NCBI GenBank assembly: GCA_002943765.1
Contig: PQWQ01000013.1
Location: 1,550,001 to 1,614,000 of the forward strand
Origin: Psoroptes ovis
Lineage: Eukaryota > Arthropoda > Arachnida > Sarcoptiformes > Psoroptidae
Length of the DNA: 64,000 nucleotides
Reading direction: 5' to 3'
Shown here: positions 39,376 to 48,590 of the stretch, in pieces
How the letters are laid out: each line of letters opens with the position of its first letter
Position numbering within the stretch: the first letter of the stretch is position 1
Made by a program: the position numbers and the translations under genes
The notes under the pieces: generated by a model
Databases searched by the model: none
Told to the model about the DNA's origin: nothing
Seen by the model: the letters and a program-made list of their open reading frames with translations, nothing else

Positions 39376-42040
39376 TTTAAATACATTCAAATGAATGAAT
39401 TTTTTTCTTCTTCCATCATCTTATTATTCAAATATTGAATTCACTCGAAAAAAATACAAATACAACCAAATTCAATACATTAACAGCATTTGAAAAGGGA
39501 AAGAAAAAAAATGAAAAAAAAATTCAATATTCAAAATCTTAAACAATGGATCAAAAACTATAATAAAAAATCTATTGTAAAATTTTTATTATTATTATCA
39601 TTATTATTATTACTATGAATATTGGAGAATAGAAAAGAATAGGAAAGAATTGTGAAGAATAGCAAAGAACAACAACAAAAAACAATCAATTTTAGATGAT
39701 TTTAGATTTTATTATTATTACTGTTATTATTACATTTTAGTTTTTGAAAATGTTATTATTATACTATTCCTATTCCTATTATTATTATTATGATGTTTTT
39801 AATATAAACGAAAATAATAGTCATATTATTATTATTATTATTATTTCATTGCAAATGTTCTTGTTATTATTATTTTTGTTGTTGTTATTATTATTATTAT
39901 TATTTATCAAACATCATCATCATCATCTATCTTTCTATTTTCGTTACATTTTATTATTGTTATCATTATTATATTTATTTAATATGAATGTTTGTATATG
40001 TGTGCATATTTTTCATTCACAAATGTATTTTTTCTTTTTCATTTTAATATATGAAAACGTATATAATTTTTTTTTTTTATTATTTTATTTCATTTTCTCG
40101 ATTTTTCATCTTTTTTTACAATCATTCTTTTTTGTTGGTTGAAAATGGTTATGTAAACAAACCAACTCATAACATTATCGTTCTATGTATTATTTTTCTA
40201 CATGAATATTTCAGATAAATATTTTTTTCGTAATTCAAAATTACTAAATTCATTATGAATACACATTTGTTTTAGTACTTCAATTTAGAGTAGAAAAAAG
40301 AATGAAATAAAATTCAAGTATACATTTGAATTTATTTTTGTTTTATGAAAAAAAAAATCATTTATTATTGTTATTATTTCATTGAATTCAAAGGAATATA
40401 AGGATGAAATTTTTTTTTCTTTTTCGATCAAAAATAAGAATGATAATAAGAATTTTAATGGCTGAATGAAAAATTTTAAATCTATCAAATATGAATTTGA
40501 TAAATTGTCGATATATTATTGCATTCTTGTTTCAAATAAGTCGGTTCCAATTAAAAAAATGGAAATGATGCGATCGATTCCACTTTGTAACTTGATGGAA
40601 CTTGCAATAAATATGTTTGATACCTGATATTTTTATCTAAAAATTAATGAGATCATTTTTTGAAAAAAAAATTCAAGTCTAGAGAGCATAGCGCGATCTT
40701 TTGTTATGAAAAAAAAATTCATTCAAGAATTTTTACGAATTGTCCTCATGAAAATAGATGGCTGCACTTGAATTTGAGAAAAAATCTCAAAAATTGCTCA
40801 GCGCGCAATTCAAATTTCTATTGTGGAAAAAAGTGGGAAAATTTGTCCTTTCTAATTCTGTCATAAAACGAAAACAATGATGAAATATTCAAATTAAATT
40901 TTAATTGCATATTATTTCAATTCTTCAGCGTTTTTTCTACTTAAAAATAATTTCAAAATGACTTAAACATAATTTCCGAGACAATTTTAATGAATATAAT
41001 CAGTTATTCATGAAACAATAATTTATTTAAACTTTGAATAACAAACAAAAAACTAAGACAAAATTGAGCATAAGGAGAGGAAATAGGAGTAAATTTAAAA
41101 TCTGAGACAAAACTGAAATCTCAGAAAAAAATTTAAATAACATTGAAAACGTTATAATCAGATTGCATAATAACATTCAACATAATTGAATTAATGCCAA
41201 TGAAAAATAAGTAAAACGAAAAATTATTGTCATTTCAATTTTAAATTGATAAAATATTTGACATTAATTATAACATTGAAATGAACACAATGAACCATAA
41301 ACAATTGGAATAATTTGAATCGGTTTGTCAAATCACATGTGCCCCTGTTATTTATTGTTCGATTTTGAATCGAAATTCAATATATAATTTTGTCTTCTGC
41401 TTAAAATTTATTTCTATGATTATTATCATAACAATAGCATTTTGATCAAATTAATAATATCGATATTTGAATTTGAACAATAATTCATCAATGAAAATGT
41501 GTAATTATGATTGTTTTCCTTGGGATAAATTATTGGAAATATTTCAGTTGAAAAATATTGAAAAATATTCATCCTCATCACTTGAATTGATGATCATCAT
41601 TGTTTTCATGTGTTTCCTCTATTCATTCATTTCATCTTCAATGCTGGCGAACATAATTAACAATTAGTTTCATATCTTTGAAACGTAGAACAATTTGGGT
41701 CATTCGAACAATCTTGGGATTTTTCTTTGTTAAATAAAATTTGAAAAAAAACACTTCAATGACTCAATGAAATAAAACTTGAGTTTTGAACACAAAAACA
41801 ATTGTCAGAAATAATGATTCTCACATATGTTTTATTTCAATTGTTTATTCACATAAAATTCATAAAAAAATCTTTGTTTGTATATAATTATCATAAAGTA
41901 ACATCCTTTTGATAATTTTTTCAAATTCATTTCATTTTTTCTTAGGAATACGAGAAAAAAATATGGAAAAAACCTTGTGTCCAACATATTTTGATGCATA
42001 GTTTGTTTTGACAACAACAAAAAATGAATAAGGGAATGAA

Positions 42041-42059
42041 TTATTATTATTATTATTAT
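42041..42059. repeat. (TTA)n microsatellite
   Basis: About six perfect TTA units. Confidence 0.85.
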
Positions 42060-42511
42060 CATCGAAAATGTCTAAAAAATGAATGAAAATTAGCTATGTG
42101 ATGAAATCGCGCATAGACATTCACAAATAAAAATTGACAGAGTTCCTGTCAAATTGATACTGTCAATGATAATCATTTTTTACATTGAAAAATGATTGAA
42201 ATGATAATGATTAAAATTTAAATGAGAATCAAATGTAATTTTTTTGAAATGTTTTGTTTAGAAATTTTCAAATCAAATCAAAATTGAATCGATTCAAATT
42301 GCAAAACAAAAGATTTTTAATAAATTCATTTATTTATTCATTTTTTGTTCTTGGATTGTCTATTCAAATTTAATCAATTCAAATCAATTTTAATCCAATG
42401 AATTAAATTTTATTTTCTCAAAAATTCCGAAGAAAAAACAGACACATACTGTTCAGCTTATTGAGCTCCTCTTTACTTTGGTTTAATATGTCTCATAGCA
42501 AATAATAAATA

Positions 42512-42727
42512 ATGATAACCATAAGTTCTAAGATAATCAATTTTTCAAAATTTATTTGTTTCTCATTCATGATAATGATTGTCGATGTTTCGAAACTTGT
42601 TTATCCATGCACATACAAACAAACATATGATTTGTCAGAAAATGCTCCGAAAGATGTTGAAGAAAGACACAAAAAAAACAGAACAGAGAATGAAAAAAAC
42701 CTTCAAATTCAAAATTGGTTAAGATGA
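42512..42727 (+). CDS. Candidate small secreted peptide, 71 aa, unrecognised
   Basis: The frame begins at a true ATG and reads 71 codons. Residues 10-27 form a hydrophobic stretch (FSKFICFSFMIMIVDV) that could be a signal peptide; the remainder is hydrophilic and charged (DLSENAPKDVEERHKKNR) with one cysteine at the boundary. Its composition is more protein-like than that of neighbouring chance frames. No homology, introns or promoter were recognised, and the frame could be chance. Confidence 0.25.
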   Translation: MITISSKIINFSKFICFSFMIMIVDVSKLVYPCTYKQTYDLSENAPKDVEERHKKNRTENEKNLQIQNWLR

Positions 42728-44318
42728 TAGCCACAAAAATATCAACAAAATTTCATTGAATTGAAAGAGAAAATCAAAAGAAAAAATCGAAATTTCACTC
42801 CATCTTTAATATATACAAAATAATAATAATTTCAAATAAAAAAAATTTGGTCCAAGAGAAACTTGTTTTTTATTATTGTTTCATCAATCAGCAAAGAAAC
42901 ACAAAATATACACATAGACAACATAAATGTATGACATACGAAATAATGTACATTTCATGTGGACTTTTGATTAAATCAAAATCATAATTATTACAATAAA
43001 TATTAATATGGTTAATGATATTGCCAAAGACTTTCGTCATCATCATTTGTGTCATTTTGAAAAATATCAAAAATTATTTTAATATCATTTAATAAAAAAA
43101 AAGAAAAGTTAAAACATCACAAGACCTTTCTCGGACTGTTCAATCTTATCTCATCATGTATTGTCTGCATGTGTATTTGTATGTTGAGCGATAAAAAAAA
43201 ATTTTTGTACATTGTTGAACCGTAAACACAAATAATATTGAATTTATTTGATCATTTTCTGTGTCAAAATTCATTGTTTTTGCCTTCTACGAAAATTCAT
43301 ATGTTCCATGCGAGATTTTTAGATATATTTTAGATATGTGATGATATTTATTCAACATTTGATTATGATAATTTTTTCTTCACAAATCTATTCATTTTTA
43401 TTTGTTTTCTTAACTAATCAAAATTTATGATTTTTTTTCAATATTTGATATTTGCATTGTTTTTTTGTGTTTCTTTTTCTCAAGAATATAAATTGAAATT
43501 TAAAAACTTCAAATTAGGAATTTTTTCACCATGTTTATCTGTATGATGAATAAATAAATAAATAAATAATAATATCATTCGTTGATTTCAATTCGATGAG
43601 CAATCAAATGCCAGAACGAAAAAAAAATATATTTGAAATTTAAATCAAAATCTAATCAAATCGAATGATAGATTTGAATTTGATAAAAAATTCATCGCAA
43701 AGTAAATATTAAATTCTTATTTCCATTTGTATCGTATTCATGTATAGTTTTATCATTTGTTTTTTTTTTCTTAGAAAATTATGTTTGAAATCAAAATAAA
43801 AACGAGTAAATGATAAATTCATTTCATATTTATCTGATTCTCATTTTTTTTCATTCGTTTGTTTGTTTGTTTGTATTTATCATCGATTCTATAAGTTTCA
43901 TTTCTTCTTCTACACTTGGTGACTATAAAATAAATTTCACAGTAAAAAAAAAATTGTTTTTCCAATTTAAAATTTTTATTTTTTTTTTCAAAAATCAAGT
44001 TTGAATCAGTTTTTGTTAGTTTTTTTTTCATTATTATTGTAAATTTGTGTCTGCTATCAGTCATTACGTACATTTGAAACATCTTGTTTGTGTGTAGTGA
44101 AAGTCGTATTTTCTACGAAAAATATTTTCAATTTCAAATTATTCTTCAGTGCAAATTGAAAGTTATTGAATTTTTCTTTTCTTAATTCAACAATCTGCAT
44201 CAATAATATAACATCAAATATATGAATTTATATTCCTAAAAAATAGCAAGATTCGTGTTTCGATTCATCGTTTGTTTCATTTCCGATTGTAAATTTAAGA
44301 ATTTAGTCAATTTCAAAA

Positions 44319-44927
44319 ATGTCTGTACAGAAAATTGTTATTGTTGGCGATAAAAATGTCGATAAATTATCGTTTAAAAATAAATTAATGAATTTGAACA
44401 ATGATGATTCAACGAAAGAACAACAATCGAATAATAATCGTTTTTTATCATGGTCAATTAATGGACAACAATTGAAAATTGAATTCAAAATTGTAGAACC
44501 GGATGAGATTCCAGCAGTACGCGATAGTTTCTATCGAAGTGCTCAAGGTTTTATATGTGTATTCGATTTACATGATGAAAAGAGCTTACAAATGGTTGAA
44601 AAAATGCGTGAACAAATTTTTTGTGTACGATCTCAAACACGTATCATATTGGTTGGATTGAAATCGAGCAAACAAAATCAAAATGATAAAAAATTACAGA
44701 AAGTATCAAAAAAAGAAGCTAAACGTTTAGCAAAATTATGGAAAGCTGAATACTTTGAAATTATTGAAAATGATCAATCAAATATTGAAAAAAATGCTGC
44801 TATTGTCAATTGTTTAAATGTATTGATGAAAGCAATACATGAAAATTGTCATACACGTATGGTATCCGGACGTAAAAGTATTAAAAAGACATTGGATCGT
44901 TTCAAATATTATAATTGTTTTAAATGA
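44319..44927 (+). CDS. Degenerate Ras-like protein (probable pseudo-GTPase)
   Basis: The 202-residue product aligns with Ras-family GTPases along its length: QKIVIVG (beta-1), FYRSAQGFICVFDL (Ras YMRTGEGFLCVFAI), REQI, and IILVGLK (Ras MVLVGNK). The nucleotide-binding motifs are broken. In the P-loop (GDKNVDKLS) the lysine is kept, but the Gly before it and the Ser after it are replaced by Asp and Leu. The DTAGQ motif reads VEPDEIP, removing the catalytic Gln; NKxD reads LKSS; and SAK is absent. There is no CAAX box; the C-terminus ends NCFK. GTP hydrolysis, and probably normal GTP binding, should therefore be lost, while the overall fold may remain. The frame is intact and intronless, and has a conventional ATG. 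It lies 1.6 kb upstream of Raf on the same strand. A decaying retrogene is possible, but the open frame with host-like codon use argues for function. Confidence 0.8.
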   Translation: MSVQKIVIVGDKNVDKLSFKNKLMNLNNDDSTKEQQSNNNRFLSWSINGQQLKIEFKIVEPDEIPAVRDSFYRSAQGFICVFDLHDEKSLQMVEKMREQIFCVRSQTRIILVGLKSSKQNQNDKKLQKVSKKEAKRLAKLWKAEYFEIIENDQSNIEKNAAIVNCLNVLMKAIHENCHTRMVSGRKSIKKTLDRFKYYNCFK

Positions 44928-46559
44928 GCAACTACAACAATGATGGCGGCTAACAATTTGAACAATGTTGCAATTGAAATTTGAAAAATTATTGAAAATT
45001 CAAAAATTCACCACAAACAATCATTTACAAAACATTTTCTATATCCCTATATTTAGATATTTTCAAATCGCTTTCCAATTAAAAACTTATCGAATTCAAT
45101 TATGTTTGGCTATGATAATTACAATCACTTTCCACGATAATTAATAATTATATGATTATAAATAACTCTTTCATTCTTCCTCTACATTTTTGCTATCCTT
45201 TCAATAAGAAAACAAAAAATTATTATGCACAATTCATCATAATTTATGCTTTTCTTTTGCCAACAGTTCCTCAAACATGATTCAATATGGAACTAATATT
45301 AAGCAATATTACAAAATGCTTAAAACAAACATTGATTGCAAAACATTCACACGCACACAAGTGTTTAATCTTATATATGTCTTTATTATTATTATCACTT
45401 TCTATACTTTCATAAAAATTTGAAAATGTGATTGAAAAAACAAAATTTTTGCTTGCACTAATTTTTGATATTATTATTTAATATTAATTTGAAAATTTTA
45501 ATTATTATTACTATTATCATAATGAATAAAAGTTCAAGATCTTGAAAAATTACAAAAAATTTGTGCAATAATTCAATTCGATTGGATCTCCACTTGATGA
45601 TTCCGGATTTTGCTTGAAACAAGATACAAAAAAAAAAAAAAACATTTTGAAACAATCTTATTTCTTTTGCTTGTTTCAAATATATAAATATAGAAATAAA
45701 TGATAAATGATTGAAATCGATAGATTTTCCATAGAAAATTGATCAAGATTTTTTAATTATGAAAATCTCAAATAAAATAAAAACAAACAAATTTTTTAAG
45801 GAAAGAACTAAAGAAAATGCTTCATAGATTTTGAATGTCAATCGATTTGTGTAATCAGATTTAGCTTTGCAATTTTTCTTCCCTTTTCCTCAATTGAAAT
45901 TAGTCAATCGCTTTCAATGATACAATACAATTTCAACACAAATTATCCATCGATTCAATAGGGAAAAATGAATAATTGAATCAAAATGAATACGATTCAG
46001 ATTTCATTCATCAAAATTATCGAAATTAAGTGCATTTTGTTTCAAATTTTTCTATGAATGAAAATTTAGATTTGTTGTTGTTTTTGTTGTTTTCAATTGT
46101 GCTTTGTAGATATTTGATACATTTTTGAATTGTTCATTTCTGTTCAATCAAAATGAATGGCGAGAAGATGGAAAAAATGTCTTAAAATGCCAACATCTGG
46201 CCATTTTTAATTTTTTTTTATTATTTTATTCAATATTCATAAGCTGAATATATAGCAGATGTTTATTTACAATTTTAACCAAAAAAGTAGAAGCAAGATA
46301 AATGGTGAATTTTATTTGAGCAATTTGGTCTTCTGGTTATTTCTTTCTATTATTATTGATAATATATGAAACAAAAAATTCAGTTTTAGGTGAGAACAAA
46401 AAATTCTGACAAAATAAAAGTATGATTGCTCTTTGTTTTTAAATTTTTTGAATATATTTCATGTTAAAAGGGTTCAAATATTAATGATCATCGAAAAAAA
46501 GTGATTATGTGTGATTATTTTTTGTTTTTCAATAGTTCAATTAAAACAAATGATTCAAA
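44928..46559. other. Intergenic region between Ras-like gene and Raf
   Basis: A+T-rich, no gene seen. AATAAA at 45525-45530 is one possible poly(A) signal for the Ras-like gene, although it is 600 bp from the stop. Just before the Raf start there is a pyrimidine-rich stretch ending in AATAG (46531-46535), which could be a 3' splice site of a 5'-UTR intron. A TGA in frame at 46551 shows that the Raf frame does not extend upstream. Confidence 0.5.
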
Positions 46560-48191
46560 ATGAATTCAATGTTTCCGAATAAACGTCTATTACATGTCCA
46601 TTTGCCTAATCAACAACGTACCATAATACCTGTACAAGATGGACAAACAGTCCGTGAGGCATTATCAAGAGCGATGAAAAAAAGACAATTAACAGTTGCA
46701 ATGTGTTCTGTATCATCATGTGATAATAATTTACCTATTGCTTGGGATTCTGATGTTGCCGATCTCAATAGTAGCACAAAAATTGAAGTTCGAATTATGA
46801 CACATCAAATTCGACGATCATTTTTTAAATGGACAACATGTGAATATTGTCAAAAAATATTATTTACATGTTTGCGCTGTCAAACTTGTGGTATTAAATT
46901 TCATTCAAGATGTTCAGCACATATATCGCCAATGTGTCAACCAACTAATCAATATTTATTACATTTACTACAACGGAATGGCCGTAATATTGATCGTATG
47001 CGTATGGATATTAAACGATCAAATTCTGTCAGTTCCGATACACGTGAACGTTCATCATCCGAACCAAATATCACAATCAATTTGATCAAAGATGTGAAAC
47101 TAATCGATTCAAGTGAGAAAGATGCTACAACAGCAACTGTACGTGAACCAAGGGCGCGATCAGCCGATGCTAGTTCGTTGAAAAAAATTCGTCGTAATTC
47201 AGCAACGAATCGTGAATCAATAAAAGATTGGGAAATACCTCAATCAGAAATTCAAATCAAAGAGTGTATTGGATCTGGTTCATTCGGCACTGTGTTTCGT
47301 GGTCTATGGCATGGACCTGTTGCTGTGAAAAAATTAAAAGTAGCCGAACCAACACAAGCACAACTATTTGAATTTAAAAACGAATTAGCAGTATTACGGA
47401 AAACTCGTCATGTGAACATAATTCTGTTTATGGGTTATGTTTCAAAACCTCAGCTTATGATCGTTACACAATGGTGTGAAGGATCTTCATTGTATAAACA
47501 TTTGCATGTCATTGAAACTCATTTCAAAATGAATCAAATACTCGATATTGCTAAACAAACAGCACAAGGAATGGATTATTTACACGCTAAAAAAATTATA
47601 CATCGTGATCTCAAATCGAACAATATATTTTTATCAAAAGATTTCACTGTTAAAATTGGAGATTTTGGTCTTGCAACGGTAAAATCACATTGGGGTGGTT
47701 TACAGCCAACAAATCAGCCAACTGGATCAATATTGTGGATGGCACCGGAAATAATTCGTGGCGCTTCACATTCTTTTCAGAGTGATGTATATGCATATGG
47801 AATCGTATTGTTCGAAGTGGCAACAGGAATGCTACCATACAATCATTTGAATAATCGTGATCAAATACTGTATTTAGTTGGACGCGGTTTTTTAAAACCA
47901 AATCTACAACAAGTCCGCGATGATGTGCCGAAAAAATTCATATCATTAATACAACAATGCATACAATTAGATTGTAAACAGCGGCCATTGTTTCATATGA
48001 TATCAGGATTATTAGAAACAATACAGGTGCCAAGAATACATCGTGCGATATCTTTACCGAATTTAAAACTCAAAACAAATGGTGATTTTGATTTTGATAC
48101 AATTGATATTGATGATTTTCGTTCAATTGAATCGCCATCGGTTGCAAATTTTAACAATAATTTTCCATTCCGTATTATGGCTGAAATTTGA
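46560..48191 (+). CDS. Raf: Raf-type serine/threonine kinase
   Basis: Raf is the MAP-kinase-kinase kinase that Ras-GTP recruits to activate MEK and ERK. The 543-residue product has the full Raf order. The Ras-binding domain (about 9-80) retains LPNQQRT and the basic RAMKKRQL helix that contacts Ras. A C1 zinc finger follows (about 82-127; CEYC, CLRCQTCGIKFHSRC). S167 lies in RSSSEP, a 14-3-3 mode-I site. The kinase domain has the glycine loop GSGSFGTVF, lysine K257, helix-C E275, HRDLKSNN (D350), DFGLATVKS (D368) and MAPE, and the RKTRHVN dimer motif is present. S498 in RAISLP matches the C-terminal 14-3-3 site. All catalytic residues are intact. A TGA nine bases upstream in frame fixes this ATG as the start. 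The N-terminus before the RBD is very short compared with BRAF or Drosophila Raf. The N-region is RESIKDWEIP, lacking the SSDD acidic/serine stretch. The gene is uninterrupted, unlike its neighbours. Confidence 0.95.
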   Translation: MNSMFPNKRLLHVHLPNQQRTIIPVQDGQTVREALSRAMKKRQLTVAMCSVSSCDNNLPIAWDSDVADLNSSTKIEVRIMTHQIRRSFFKWTTCEYCQKILFTCLRCQTCGIKFHSRCSAHISPMCQPTNQYLLHLLQRNGRNIDRMRMDIKRSNSVSSDTRERSSSEPNITINLIKDVKLIDSSEKDATTATVREPRARSADASSLKKIRRNSATNRESIKDWEIPQSEIQIKECIGSGSFGTVFRGLWHGPVAVKKLKVAEPTQAQLFEFKNELAVLRKTRHVNIILFMGYVSKPQLMIVTQWCEGSSLYKHLHVIETHFKMNQILDIAKQTAQGMDYLHAKKIIHRDLKSNNIFLSKDFTVKIGDFGLATVKSHWGGLQPTNQPTGSILWMAPEIIRGASHSFQSDVYAYGIVLFEVATGMLPYNHLNNRDQILYLVGRGFLKPNLQQVRDDVPKKFISLIQQCIQLDCKQRPLFHMISGLLETIQVPRIHRAISLPNLKLKTNGDFDFDTIDIDDFRSIESPSVANFNNNFPFRIMAEI

Positions 48192-48194
48192 AGC

Positions 48195-48440
48195 ATGTTT
48201 TTCAAATTTTCATTTGAAAATTGCTATCTTTGTTTCATTCGATTTATCCTTGAAGCATCATTCATTATGTCTTTATTGATTATTTTATATGCATCAAGGT
48301 GAGTATGAACACCTTTTTCAATCATTGATTATTAATTAAAATTTATTTTTTTCTTCTTTTGAATTCGATTTAGCAATCCTTTAACGAATCTTCACACAAG
48401 AAACAAATTACACAAGACTATATCCACGGAAATAATTTAA
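48195..48440 (+). CDS. Candidate spliced small ORF or Raf 3'-UTR intron
   Basis: Three bases after the Raf stop an ATG opens a frame that is also the Raf frame. It runs to a strong donor (AAG|GTGAGT, intron from 48299); the matching acceptor (TTCGATTTAG| at 48373) gives a 75-bp intron of the size usual here. Joined, exons 48195-48298 and 48374-48440 keep the frame and encode 56 residues with a hydrophobic stretch (MSLLIILYAS) ahead of a basic tail. It may be a separate small membrane or secreted peptide, a readthrough tail of Raf, or simply a 3'-UTR intron with a chance frame. In the last case an intron 107 nt after the stop could make the Raf mRNA sensitive to nonsense-mediated decay. Confidence 0.35.
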
Positions 48441-48474
48441 ATTCAAGAAAATTTATAGCAAAATTTATAAAATT

Positions 48475-48480
48475 TTTATT
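48475..48480 (-). terminator. Poly(A) signal for prolyl endopeptidase
   Basis: TTTATT on the plus strand reads AATAAA on the minus strand, about 110 bp beyond the stop codon of the prolyl endopeptidase gene. Confidence 0.5.
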
Positions 48481-48590
48481 TTAATTTCCCATTGTGATTT
48501 CGAAATCTTTGTACATCATCGTATTTATATTTTAATTGATTTCCATGGTCAAAAATAGGTGAAATTTAATTTAAATGAACAAAAATGTTT

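Larger units (their letters stand above)
35660..44318. other. A+T-rich gene-free region with simple repeats
   Basis: No recognised gene. Tracts include (ATAATC)n at 37519, ATT-rich DNA at 39710-39920 and (TTA)n at 42041. A less repetitive patch with CGCG words lies at 40660-40870 but has only a TTG-initiated frame. A relic of a mariner-like element (39294) and one weak candidate small ORF (42512) are listed separately. The frame at 39744-40142 (132 codons) translates to runs of L, I, Y, F and H from ATT/CAT repeats and is not credible. Confidence 0.6.

Noticed and set aside
39744..40142. 132-codon plus-strand open frame
   Set aside because: It translates to runs of L, I, Y, F and H encoded by ATT/TTA/CAT repeats; length arises from repeat structure, not from coding constraint.
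40660..40866. 68-codon frame in a patch with CGCG words
   Set aside because: It starts with TTG, shows no domain, and the patch is short; possibly a dispersed repeat, but I cannot support a gene.
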